Assembly (NCBI GenBank): GCA_030041385.1
Contig: JASHNY010000171.1
Location: 1 to 64,000, forward strand
Reading direction: 5' to 3'
From: Alphaproteobacteria bacterium
GTDB lineage: Bacteria; Pseudomonadota; Alphaproteobacteria; ATCC43930; CGMCC-115725
Length of the DNA: 64,000 nucleotides
Made by a program: the position numbers and the translations under genes. The notes below the pieces were generated by a model, which worked only from the letters and a program-made list of their open reading frames with translations, searched no databases and was not told where the DNA came from. The first letter of the stretch is position 1, and each line of letters begins with the position of its first letter. Of this stretch, positions 26,961-35,171 are shown piece after piece.

Positions 26961-28829
26961 TTACGTCGCCGCCGGCAGGCTGAAGCAAAAGCTCGCGCCG
27001 CCCTCCGGATTGGCCTCGACCGCCAGTTTGCCGCCATGGCCCTCCACGATCGAACGGCAGATCGACAACCCGACGCCCATGCCCTGCGCCTTGGTCGTGA
27101 CGAAGGGCTGGAACAGACGGTCGGCAATGTTCGGTGCGATCCCCGGCCCGGTATCGGCAACCCTGACTCTGACCAGCGACCTCTCCGCCAGCTCGGTCGC
27201 GATGGTCAGATGCCGCCGCTCGCTCGCCTCCATCGCCTCGACCGCGTTGCGCATCAGGTTGACGATCACCTGCTGGATCTGGACCTTGTCGATCATCACC
27301 GGCGGAAGGTGCGGCGACGTGCGCAGTTCGAACGTGACGCCGCGCTGCTTGGCGCCGATCAGGGCGAGCGCGCTCGCCTCCTCGATCACCTTGGTCACAT
27401 CCTCCGCCCGCCGCTGCACCTCACCCTTGGTCAGAAAGGCGCGCAGCCGCGAGATGACCTCCCCGGCGCGGCCGAGTTGGGCCACGACATTGTCCGTGAC
27501 CGCCAGCGCGCGGGCGCGTGCCGCCTCGTCGCCCGCAGTCAGCAGCATCCGGACGGCCTCGAGATAATTGTTCGCCGCCGTCAGCGGCTGGTTGACCTCG
27601 TGGGCGATGGCCGACGCCATCTGCCCCATCTCGGTAAGCCGCGCCACGTGCGACAATTCGGACTGCAGCTCCTGCACCCGTCGTTCCGTCTCCCGGCGCT
27701 CGGTCAGGTCCCGCACAAAGCCGGTGAACCGGCGGTAGCCGTCGACGTGCATTTCCCCGACCGAAAGTTCCATCGGGAACACCGATCCGTCCTTTCGCCG
27801 CCCGGCCACGACCCGGCCGATGCCGATGATCCGCCGCTCTCCGGTGGTCCGGTATCGGGTGAGGTAGGCGTCGTGATTTTCGTGATACGGCGACGGCATC
27901 AGCATGTTGACGTTGCGTCCGACGACATCGCCGGCGGCATAGCCGAACATGCGCTCCGCCGTGGCGCTGACGAATTCCACGGTGCCGCGCTCGTCGATGA
28001 CGATCATGCCATCGGGCACGGTCTCGAGGATCGAGCGGAGATGCGCGTTACGCTCGACCAGTTCCGCCTCGGCCTGCTTCGCCGCGGTGATGTCTCGGGC
28101 GATCTTCGAGGCGCCGATGACCCGGCCGCCGATATCGCGGATCGGGGAGACGCTCAGCGACACGTGCAGAATTTCACCGCCTTTATGCCGACGCGCGGTC
28201 TCGTAGTGGCTGACCGGCTCGCCGCGGCTGATCTGATCGAGAATCCCGAGGATGTCGTCGCGCTCTCCGGGTATGGCGAGACGCATGATCGACTGGCCGA
28301 TCATCTCTGCCGCTTCATATCCGAAGATGCGTTCGGCGCCCTTGTTCCAACTCGTGATAGTGCCGTCCAGGGCGTTGCTGATGATGGCATCGTCGGAGGA
28401 TTCGACGATCGCGCCCAGGGTGCGAAGCTGCTGATCGCGGTCGCGCAGCGCCTGTTCGGCCGCCTTGCGCTCGGTGATGTCGACGATTGCCGCCAGCACC
28501 ATCATGCCTTCCTCAGTCTCGATCGGGGTGAGACCGATCTCGACCGGGAGCTCGCTGCCGTCCTTTCTAAGGGCGAACAGGTCGCGTCCGACCCCCATCG
28601 GCCGCGCTCTCGGCTCGGCGAAAAACGCTGCACGCATTCCGGGATGCTCACCGCGAAACCGATGCGGCACCAGCATTTCAACCGATGCACCCAGCAGCTC
28701 GCCCCGGGAGTAGCCAAAAATGCGCTCGGTCTGGGCGTTGACCAGCACGATCGTGCCCGCGCCGTCGATCATCACCATCGCGTTCGGCGCGGCCTCGACG
28801 ATCAGCTGAAAGTTCTTATCCGCCGCCAT
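26961..28829 (-). CDS. fixL: FixL-type oxygen-sensor histidine kinase with three PAS domains
   Basis: This 622-residue kinase has three PAS domains (about 5-120, 130-250, 260-380), then HisKA with [10 protein letters not shown] (His410) and a HATPase domain ([30 protein letters not shown]). There is no membrane helix, so it is soluble. The third PAS matches the FixL haem pocket: the proximal-histidine region [15 protein letters not shown] (His319) and IIGIGRVV with Arg339, twenty residues later as in Bradyrhizobium FixL (His200/Arg220). O2 binding there should inhibit the kinase; low O2 releases it to phosphorylate FixJ. It is separated from fixJ by 23 kb, which is unusual. A near-perfect FNR-type box lies in the divergent promoter region. 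Confidence 0.87.
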   Translation of the reverse strand: MAADKNFQLIVEAAPNAMVMIDGAGTIVLVNAQTERIFGYSRGELLGASVEMLVPHRFRGEHPGMRAAFFAEPRARPMGVGRDLFALRKDGSELPVEIGLTPIETEEGMMVLAAIVDITERKAAEQALRDRDQQLRTLGAIVESSDDAIISNALDGTITSWNKGAERIFGYEAAEMIGQSIMRLAIPGERDDILGILDQISRGEPVSHYETARRHKGGEILHVSLSVSPIRDIGGRVIGASKIARDITAAKQAEAELVERNAHLRSILETVPDGMIVIDERGTVEFVSATAERMFGYAAGDVVGRNVNMLMPSPYHENHDAYLTRYRTTGERRIIGIGRVVAGRRKDGSVFPMELSVGEMHVDGYRRFTGFVRDLTERRETERRVQELQSELSHVARLTEMGQMASAIAHEVNQPLTAANNYLEAVRMLLTAGDEAARARALAVTDNVVAQLGRAGEVISRLRAFLTKGEVQRRAEDVTKVIEEASALALIGAKQRGVTFELRTSPHLPPVMIDKVQIQQVIVNLMRNAVEAMEASERRHLTIATELAERSLVRVRVADTGPGIAPNIADRLFQPFVTTKAQGMGVGLSICRSIVEGHGGKLAVEANPEGGASFCFSLPAAT

Positions 28830-28976
28830 AAACCTGCTCCGACCTCCGACAGGCAGCGTGAGCAGATGCGCGTTGCATTAACGTTGATGCCGCATACTCA
28901 CAACCGCCATTACACTAAGAAGACGCTATCGAGAAATGGCGACCCCCTCCGTGCAACCTCTTTTTTATGAGTCAGC

Positions 28977-28990
28977 CTGATCGAGATCAA
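28977..28990. promoter_or_regulatory. FNR/FixK-type box between fixL and a receiver-only gene
   Basis: CTGATcgagATCAA deviates at the first base only. It is 57 bases upstream of the GTG at 29041 (plus strand) and about 154 bases upstream of the fixL ATG (minus strand). The spacing favours the receiver gene; feedback on fixL is possible. Confidence 0.72.
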
Positions 28991-29040
28991 TGCCCACCAT
29001 AGAACTGATTTTAACCTGCTAATACGACTGGGCGAAGACA

Positions 29041-29415
29041 GTGATTTTTATCATAGAGGACGATAGCGAGAGTCGCGAGTCCCTGCGCCTGCTGCTGGAT
29101 TGCGCGGGCGTCGAGGCGCGCGCCTTCGCTTCGGCCGAGGCGTTCCTTGAAGACGGCAAACACGGCGCTGCGGATTGCCTGGTTATCGACATTCAGCTGC
29201 CGGGGATGAGCGGCCTCGACCTGCTCGAAGAGTTGCGAGAACGCGGCGACGCGGTCTCAGCCATTGTCGTGTCGGCCCGGCCGACCGCCGCCAATACGGC
29301 CCGGGCCCTTGCTGCAGGCGCCCTCGTCGTACTGGATAAGCCTTTCAACCCGGGAGAAATGGTTACGCGCGTCCAGGCGGAGATGGCGAAGAAAAGCCCT
29401 CAATCCGAAACTTAA
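29041..29415 (+). CDS. Receiver-only response regulator
   Basis: This 124-residue single REC domain has acidic cluster IIEDDS, phospho-acceptor Asp50 in LVIDIQLPGMSG, Ser78 at the switch position and Lys100 in LDKPF. There is no output domain. The start is a GTG with only a weak ribosome site. It is transcribed divergently from fixL behind a box, so it is well placed to be a phosphorylation target or sink for FixL and hence a feedback brake, functionally recalling FixT. That role is inference. Confidence 0.8.
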   Translation: MIFIIEDDSESRESLRLLLDCAGVEARAFASAEAFLEDGKHGAADCLVIDIQLPGMSGLDLLEELRERGDAVSAIVVSARPTAANTARALAAGALVVLDKPFNPGEMVTRVQAEMAKKSPQSET

Positions 29416-29532
29416 TGTCGAAAGACGGCGGGCCCCGTTGCCTCTGTCTCCTGTCGTCATCACGCGGTCGCGCCGTCGCCTGAGGCCGCATCTGTTTCGC
29501 AACCGATAAAAAGCCGCGGGGCCGCCGGCCGC

Positions 29533-29546
29533 TTGATCTGCGTCAA
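29533..29546 (+). promoter_or_regulatory. FNR/FixK-type box for the CBS-BON gene at 29601
   Basis: TTGATctgcGTCAA has one deviation. Its centre is 62 bases upstream of the ATG. Confidence 0.75.
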
Positions 29547-29600
29547 CGCGAATCCGCCGGCTTCCCGCCATGCTGGGCGCGATAGCCGAGGAGGGATGAG

Positions 29601-30287
29601 ATGAAGGTCGGCGACGTGATGACCCGCGGCGTGATCTCGCTTGCGCCCGATACCCCGTTGCGCAAGGCCGCGCAGCTGATGCTGCGCTACGGTCTCAGCG
29701 GCTTTCCGGTGCAGGATTGCGGGAAGCTGGTGGGCATCGTCACCGAAGGGGATTTTCTGCGGCGGGTCGAAACCGGCACCGAGCGGCGGCGCCGCTCGTG
29801 GGGCGAGGTTGCCGCCGACATCGGGCAGCTTGCGGCGGAATATACGCGCGCCCGGGCCCGCACGGTGAAAGACATCATGACCTGCGGGGTCGTGACGATC
29901 GGCGAGGATGCTCCGCTCGAGGAGGCGGCCGCCCTGATGGAGCGGCACCACATCAAGCGGATACCGGTGGTCAGAAACGGCGGGGTGATCGGCGTCGTCA
30001 GCCGCGTCAACCTGCTTCACGCCTTTCTCCTCGGGTCGCTACAGGAAGCGCCATCGCCGGTCGACGACGAGGCCATCCGCGAACGGATTAGCGCGGAGCT
30101 GGATTGCCAGGCTTGGGTCCCGCACCGGTCCGTCTCTTTCACCGTCGAGAACGGCGTCGTCGAGCTGCACGGCCTGATCCACGACGAGCGTCAGCGGATC
30201 GCCCTGCGTGTCGCGGTCGAAAACGCCCCCGGCGTCAAGGGCGTCCATGACCATCTCCGCCTGTTCGAGCCGGGCACGGTCGAGTGA
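29601..30287 (+). CDS. Tandem CBS domain + BON domain protein
   Basis: This 228-residue cytoplasmic protein has two CBS repeats (VGDVMTRGVISLAPDTPLRKA, shown to its edge, and KDIMTCGVVTIGEDAPLEEA) forming one Bateman module. A C-terminal BON domain follows (VSFTVENGVVELHGLIHDE). CBS pairs sense adenine nucleotides; BON domains are thought to bind phospholipids or act as accessory modules. It could report energy charge, but the effector is unknown. It is closely similar in plan to the gene at 40686, and each has its own FNR-type box about 62 bases upstream. Confidence 0.87.
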   Translation: MKVGDVMTRGVISLAPDTPLRKAAQLMLRYGLSGFPVQDCGKLVGIVTEGDFLRRVETGTERRRRSWGEVAADIGQLAAEYTRARARTVKDIMTCGVVTIGEDAPLEEAAALMERHHIKRIPVVRNGGVIGVVSRVNLLHAFLLGSLQEAPSPVDDEAIRERISAELDCQAWVPHRSVSFTVENGVVELHGLIHDERQRIALRVAVENAPGVKGVHDHLRLFEPGTVE

Positions 30288-30322
30288 CCGCGCGTTTGCG
30301 CCCAACCGGCTGGCCCACCACG

Positions 30323-30336
30323 CTGATCTGTATCAA
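30323..30336 (+). promoter_or_regulatory. FNR/FixK-type box for the BON gene at 30396
   Basis: CTGATctgtATCAA deviates at the first base only and is centred 67 bases upstream of the ATG. Confidence 0.75.
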
Positions 30337-30395
30337 TGCCGCAGCGGCGGTCGCTCACCATGATGCAGCCTCTACATCCCCAGGGAGTCGTCACC

Positions 30396-31049
30396 ATGAG
30401 CAGCGATTATGCGTTGAAGCAGGACGTTCTTGAGGAACTCGACTTCGAGCCCAGCGTCGATGCTGCACATATTGGCGTCAATGTCAGCGGCGGGGTGGTC
30501 ACCCTTACGGGGTTCGTCTCGAGTTATGCCGAAAAGCTGGCGGCTGAGCGCGCCGCGCGGCGGGTCAAAGGGGTCAAGGCCATCGCCGAGGAGATCGAGG
30601 TGCGTCTGCCTTCCGACAAAAAGCTCGCCGATGACCAGATCGCGGCGCGGGCGATCGATGTGATCAGATGGCGCGTCGGTCTTCCGGAGAACCGCATCCA
30701 GCTGAAGGTCGAGAAGGGCATGGTCACGCTGTCGGGCGAGGTCGACTATCAGTTCCAGAAGCACGACGCACAGGCCGCAGTCCACAACCTGACCGGGGTG
30801 ACCGCGGTCATCAACGAGCTCCGCGTGGCCTCGCCGCTCCAGGTGTCCCAGGTCAAGGACAAGATAGAAAACGCGCTGCGCCGCAGCGCCGAACTGGACG
30901 CATCGCAGATCACCGTGCAGGTCGATGGCGGAAAAGTCACGCTCGGCGGCAAGGTTCGCGCCTGGTTCGAGCGCGGCCTCGCCGAACAGGCGGCCTGGGC
31001 TGCGCCGGGGGTCACCGAGGTTTCGGACCACATCCAGGTCGAGCCGTAA
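30396..31049 (+). CDS. Triple BON-domain protein
   Basis: This 217-residue protein has three BON domains, each with the pattern GVVTLTGFV / GMVTLSGEV / GKVTLGGKV near residues 30, 110 and 180. No signal peptide is seen, so it is likely cytoplasmic, unlike OsmY. AGGGAG precedes the ATG at 30396. A paralogue of the same length lies 0.4 kb downstream. BON proteins of this type are common in low-oxygen or osmotic stress sets; the ligand is unknown. Confidence 0.85.
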   Translation: MSSDYALKQDVLEELDFEPSVDAAHIGVNVSGGVVTLTGFVSSYAEKLAAERAARRVKGVKAIAEEIEVRLPSDKKLADDQIAARAIDVIRWRVGLPENRIQLKVEKGMVTLSGEVDYQFQKHDAQAAVHNLTGVTAVINELRVASPLQVSQVKDKIENALRRSAELDASQITVQVDGGKVTLGGKVRAWFERGLAEQAAWAAPGVTEVSDHIQVEP

Positions 31050-31168
31050 ATAGCGGCGCCCTTGTCGAGGCGGGTGCGGCCCGGCACACGGGGCCGCGCC
31101 GGTCCGGAAAATGGCTATGCGAAAGACGCCGTTTCCGCTGTGAACCGGGAGAACATCAGGCGAAGGTC

Positions 31169-31339
31169 ATGGGAACACCGGACAGGCTTAGAGAATTGGC
31201 CGCGTGGTATCGGGAGTTCGCCGAGCGCGCGGAAAATCCGGCAATCTGGGCAAGCCGGCTGCGGACCGCCGAGGATCTCGAGGCCGAGGCGCGGCGGATC
31301 GAACGCCAGCTACAGCCGCTTTGTGACGCCGACGAGTAA
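31169..31339 (+). CDS. Small conserved-looking helical protein (56 residues)
   Basis: The product begins MGTPDRLRELAAWYREFAER, continues AENPAIWASRLRTAEDLEAE and ends in a charged helix. The sequence is amphipathic, with no membrane segment. I recall short proteins of the form LRELAAWYREFAER...NPAIW in alphaproteobacteria, without a function. The ribosome site is weak (AAGG close to the ATG). It sits between the two BON paralogues and is probably co-transcribed with them. Confidence 0.65.
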   Translation: MGTPDRLRELAAWYREFAERAENPAIWASRLRTAEDLEAEARRIERQLQPLCDADE

Positions 31340-31424
31340 ACGGATACGGCTCGGGGAACCGGTTTACAGCGCCCTGCACCGACTGTGCGTGACGGCGCAG
31401 CATCTCTTTCCGTGGAGCCTTGCC

Positions 31425-32075
31425 ATGAACGACTATTGGCTGCGACAGGCGGTTCTGGACGAACTGGATTTCGAGCCGAGGGTCAACGCAACCCGCATCG
31501 GGGTCGGCGTTTATGCCGGCGTCGTGACGCTGAGCGGGTTTGTGTCGAGCTATGGCGAAAAGCTGGCGGCCGAACGCGCGGTGCGCAAGGTCAAGGGAGT
31601 GAGGGCGATTGCCGAAGAAATCGAAGTTCGCCTGCCGTCCCGCCACATGATGGCTGACGACGAAATCGCCCGCCGAGCGGCAGACCTGCTCAGATGGCGT
31701 GTCGCGATCCCCGCCGACCGCATCGCCGTCAAGGTCGAGAAAGGCGTCGTGACCCTCGAGGGCGAGGTCGAGCGGCGCGACCAGAAAACCGCGGTGGCTG
31801 ACGCCCTGCATAATCTTCGCGGCATCGTGGGCATCGTTAATCTGATCCGGATCAGGTCGCCGGTCGGGGCTTCGGAAGTTAAGGAGAAAATCGAACAGGC
31901 CTTGCGCCGAAGGGCTGAATTGGATGCCTCTCGGATTACCGTGCGGACCGAAGACGACACGGTGATCCTCGACGGCAAGGTGCATTCCTGGTTCGAGCGC
32001 GGTATTGCCGAGCAGGCGGCATGGTCGGCACCCGGTGTCACCGAGGTCAAGGACCACATCGAGATCGAGGCCTGA
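31425..32075 (+). CDS. Triple BON-domain protein, paralogue of 30396-31049
   Basis: This 216-residue protein has the same three-BON plan and near-identical stretches to the neighbour (LDELDFEP, GFVSSYGEKLAAERAVRKVKG against GFVSSYAEKLAAERAARRVKG). The two clearly come from a tandem duplication. The ATG at 31425 follows GGAG. No box stands directly in front of it, so it likely depends on the promoter at 30323. The retained pair suggests homo- or heteromeric assembly. Confidence 0.85.
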   Translation: MNDYWLRQAVLDELDFEPRVNATRIGVGVYAGVVTLSGFVSSYGEKLAAERAVRKVKGVRAIAEEIEVRLPSRHMMADDEIARRAADLLRWRVAIPADRIAVKVEKGVVTLEGEVERRDQKTAVADALHNLRGIVGIVNLIRIRSPVGASEVKEKIEQALRRRAELDASRITVRTEDDTVILDGKVHSWFERGIAEQAAWSAPGVTEVKDHIEIEA

Positions 32076-32097
32076 CGGCCTTCGCGCCGGTCGAAGG

Positions 32098-32111
32098 TTG
32101 ATCTGAATCAA
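32098..32111 (+). promoter_or_regulatory. FNR/FixK-type box for hsp20
   Basis: TTGATctgaATCAA is a perfect match centred 72 bases upstream of the Hsp20 ATG. Confidence 0.82.
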
Positions 32112-32175
32112 GGCCGCGCCGGGCTCCAGCGCATAACAAATACTCGATCAAGTCTTGATAAAACGGAGATTTCTG

Positions 32176-32688
32176 ATGGCCGATGCTCCCGTCGAAGTGA
32201 AAAGAACAGTGCCGGCCCGGACGCCGGACGTCTTCCGGTCGTTCCGCAACGAGATGGATCGGCTGTTCGACCGCTTTTCGAGCGGTTTCGGCCTGCCGAC
32301 GTTCCGGCGCCTGTTTGATATCGAGCCGGCGTGGGATTACCGAAGCTCGTTCACGTTTCCGAGCCCGGCGGTCGATGTGACCGAAGACGACAATGCCTAC
32401 AAGATCACCGCCGAATTGCCGGGCCTGGAACAGAAGGACATCAACGTTTCGGTGTTGGGCGACACGCTGACGATCAAGGGCGAGAAGAGCTACGAGAAGG
32501 AGGAAAAGGAAAAGGATCGCCACGTGTCGGAGCGCGCCTACGGCTCGTTCCAGCGCTCCTTCATGCTCCCCGAGAGCGTCAACCGCGAGCAGATCGCCGC
32601 CGACCTGGCAAAGGGCGTGTTGACGATCACCCTGCCCAAGACCGCGCAGGCCCAGAAGCAGCAGAAGATCGAGGTCAAGGCGGCCTGA
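32176..32688 (+). CDS. Hsp20/alpha-crystallin small heat-shock protein
   Basis: This 170-residue chaperone has a helical N-terminal arm (FRNEMDRLFDRFSSGFG), the alpha-crystallin domain (PAVDVTEDDNAYKITAELPG to KGVLTITLPK), and a short C-terminal tail (AQKQQKIEVKAA). The family holds unfolded proteins without ATP. The ATG at 32176 follows GGAG. Control by an FNR-type box rather than a heat element is characteristic of hypoxia-induced Hsp20 in this kind of island. A strong hairpin follows the gene. Confidence 0.92.
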   Translation: MADAPVEVKRTVPARTPDVFRSFRNEMDRLFDRFSSGFGLPTFRRLFDIEPAWDYRSSFTFPSPAVDVTEDDNAYKITAELPGLEQKDINVSVLGDTLTIKGEKSYEKEEKEKDRHVSERAYGSFQRSFMLPESVNREQIAADLAKGVLTITLPKTAQAQKQQKIEVKAA

Positions 32689-32698
32689 TCGGCCAGGC

Positions 32699-32734
32699 GC
32701 GGCCGGCGGCGAAACCGGCACTGCCGCCGGCCGC
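32699..32734 (+). terminator. Strong hairpin after hsp20
   Basis: GCGGCCGGCGGC (32699-32710) and GCCGCCGGCCGC (32723-32734) form a perfect 12-base inverted repeat with a 12-base loop, starting 11 bases after the hsp20 stop. There is no T-run, so it may stabilise the hsp20 mRNA end or attenuate read-through into the P-type ATPase gene. Confidence 0.55.
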
Positions 32735-32770
32735 AGCCCGCGCGAGACGGCGCGCGCAATGAGGGCACCC

Positions 32771-35128
32771 GTGAGCGATACCGTCGCCGCCGAAGCCGCA
32801 CCGGTCGCGCTGCCGGAGGCGGAGGGGCTGTCCTCGGCGGAAGCCGCGCGCCTGCGGTTGCAATTCGGCCCGAATGCGATTCCCGAGCGAAAGGTTGGCC
32901 CGGTCCAACGGGTGCTCCGGCATTTCTGGACGCCGGTGCCGTGGATGCTCGAGGCGACGATCGTCTTGCAGCTCGCGATCGGCGAGCGCATCGAGCCGGT
33001 GATGGTCGCGAGCCTGTTGATCGTCAACGTCGCCCTCGGCCTCTTTCAGGAAGGCCGCGCGGAGGCCGCGCTGGCCCTGCTCAAGCAGCGCCTCGCCTTG
33101 AAGGCCCGCGCCAGGCGGGACCGAAGCTGGGTCGAATTGCCGGCGGCAGAGCTGGTGCCCGGGGATCTGGTCCAGATGTCGCTGGGCACCGTCGTCCCCG
33201 CGGACGTGAGGCTGAACGCCGGCTCGCTATTGCTCGACCAGTCGATGCTGACCGGCGAGTCGATCCCGGCCGAACTCGCGTCGGGCGCCACCGCCTTCGC
33301 CGGAAGCCTCGTACGCCGCGGCGAGGCAACGGGCGAGGTGGTCGGAACCGGATCGCACACCTATTTCGGCCGCGCCGCCGAGCTGGTGCGCGTGGCGCAT
33401 GTCGAGAGCAGCGAGCAGCGCGCGGTGCTCGGGGTGGTGCGAAACCTGACGATCGTCAATTTCGCGCTGGTCGTCGCCATGGTCGCCTATGCCCATATGC
33501 TCGCGCTGACCGGGGCACAGATCATTCGGCTCGTGTTGACGGCGCTGCTGGCGGCGGTTCCGGTGGCCTTGCCGGCGACGTTCACGCTGGCCGCAACGCT
33601 GGGCGCCAAGGCGCTGGCGCTGCGCGGAGTATTGCTGACACGCCTTTCGGCACTGCACGAGGCGGCGACGATCGACGTGCTGTGCGCCGACAAGACCGGA
33701 ACCCTGACCGAAAACGCGCTGACCGTGGCGGAGGTGCACGCTGTCGCCGACGGTTGCGGCGAGGCGAAGGTCCTGGCCGCCGCGGCGCTTGCCAGCTCGG
33801 TAGACGGGCGCGACCCGATCGACGCGGCGATCCGTTCGCGCGCCGCCTCCGGGCCGGCCTCGCCGGATACGCCGGCGCTGCGGCGGTTCACGCCGTTCGA
33901 TCCCGGCACCAAGATGGCGGAGGCGCTGGCGATCGACCGCACCGGCGCCGAGCTCCGCATCGTCAAGGGCGCCCCGGCGGCGGTTGCCGCAGTGGCGCCC
34001 TTGACCGAGACGGCCAGCGCCGCGCTTGAGCGGTTTACCGCGGCCGGATATCGCACCCTTGCCGTCGCCGCCGGGCCCCCCGGCGCGATGAGGCTTCTCG
34101 GCCTGATCGCGTTCAGCGACCCGCCGCGGGCCGACTCCGCGGCGCTGCTGGCGGAGCTGACCGCGCTCGGCGTGCGACCGGTCATGGTATCGGGCGACGC
34201 AGTTGCCACCGCCGCCACGGTCGCCCACGCGATCGGACTCGACGGCGCGATCTGCCCGTCGGGGAAAATTCCGGACAGCGTCGGACCCGAAGATTACGCG
34301 GTTTATGCCGGCGTCTTTCCCGAAGACAAGTTCCGCCTGGTCAGAAGCTTCCAGCGGCGCGGCCACGCGGTCGGCATGTGCGGCGACGGGGCCAACGATG
34401 CGCCGGCATTGCGCCAGGCGCAGATGGGCATCGCGGTGTCGACCGCCACCGACGTCGCCAAGGCCGCCGCGGGCGTCGTGCTGACTGGCGCCGGCCTCGG
34501 CGGCATCGTCGCCTGCATCAGGGAAGGCCGCTCGGCCTTTCAGCGCGTCCTGACCTACACGCTCAGCATCCTCGTCAACAAATGCGCGACGCTCGTGGTC
34601 CTCGGGGTCGGGCTGGTCATGACCGGGCACGCGGTGCTGACGCCGCTATTGCAGGCGCTGTCGATGCTGACCGGCGACATCGTAATGATGTCGCGCGCCG
34701 CCGACCGCGCCCGGCCGTCGCCCTATCCGAACGCCTGGCGCATCCGCAACCTGACCCTTGCGGCGGTCCCGCTGGGCCTGTTCAAGCTCGCCTACTGCGT
34801 CGGCATGCTGGCGATCGGCTGGTACGGGTTCGGCCTCGGCACGGACCAGATGCGCACGCTTACGTTCGTGCTCCTCGTCTACGCCGGACAGGCGAATGTC
34901 TATGTGCTGCGTGAGCGCGGCCGGTTGTGGAGCTCGCGCCCGGCGACCGTCATGCTGCTGGCCACCGGCGCCGATATCGCCATCGTCTCGCTGCTGGCCT
35001 TTGCGGGCATCCTGATGGTTCCGCTGCCGGCGGCCATCCTGGAAACGTTGCTGCTCGCGACTGCAGCCTTTGCCTTGGCGCTGGATCAGGTCAAAATCCT
35101 CGTGAGGGGATATTTGCGGATCGATTAG
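32771..35128 (+). CDS. P-type ATPase of the plasma-membrane H+-pump type
   Basis: This 785-residue pump has LTGES, PVALP, the phosphorylation motif CADKTGTLT with Asp307, and the hinge CGDGANDAPAL. Membrane helices are arranged as in P3A proton pumps (APVALPATFT-type helix 4, no heavy-metal-binding N-terminus, no CPC). The likely reaction is ATP-driven H+ export; cation specificity is inferred. GTG at 32771 has GAGGG five bases upstream and is preferred to an ATG at 32759 with no ribosome site. A distinctive change is SGD (MVSGDAVATA) in place of TGD in the nucleotide-interaction loop. It may help maintain pH or membrane potential when respiration is limited. Confidence 0.82.
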   Translation: MSDTVAAEAAPVALPEAEGLSSAEAARLRLQFGPNAIPERKVGPVQRVLRHFWTPVPWMLEATIVLQLAIGERIEPVMVASLLIVNVALGLFQEGRAEAALALLKQRLALKARARRDRSWVELPAAELVPGDLVQMSLGTVVPADVRLNAGSLLLDQSMLTGESIPAELASGATAFAGSLVRRGEATGEVVGTGSHTYFGRAAELVRVAHVESSEQRAVLGVVRNLTIVNFALVVAMVAYAHMLALTGAQIIRLVLTALLAAVPVALPATFTLAATLGAKALALRGVLLTRLSALHEAATIDVLCADKTGTLTENALTVAEVHAVADGCGEAKVLAAAALASSVDGRDPIDAAIRSRAASGPASPDTPALRRFTPFDPGTKMAEALAIDRTGAELRIVKGAPAAVAAVAPLTETASAALERFTAAGYRTLAVAAGPPGAMRLLGLIAFSDPPRADSAALLAELTALGVRPVMVSGDAVATAATVAHAIGLDGAICPSGKIPDSVGPEDYAVYAGVFPEDKFRLVRSFQRRGHAVGMCGDGANDAPALRQAQMGIAVSTATDVAKAAAGVVLTGAGLGGIVACIREGRSAFQRVLTYTLSILVNKCATLVVLGVGLVMTGHAVLTPLLQALSMLTGDIVMMSRAADRARPSPYPNAWRIRNLTLAAVPLGLFKLAYCVGMLAIGWYGFGLGTDQMRTLTFVLLVYAGQANVYVLRERGRLWSSRPATVMLLATGADIAIVSLLAFAGILMVPLPAAILETLLLATAAFALALDQVKILVRGYLRID

Positions 35129-35171
35129 AGCGTCCAGTGGCTGTGCCCGACCCCGCGCTCCGCGGGCATCG

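Noticed and set aside
31842..31855. FNR-like palindrome CTGATCCGGATCAG
   Set aside because: It lies inside the second triple-BON gene with no start codon at a suitable distance.
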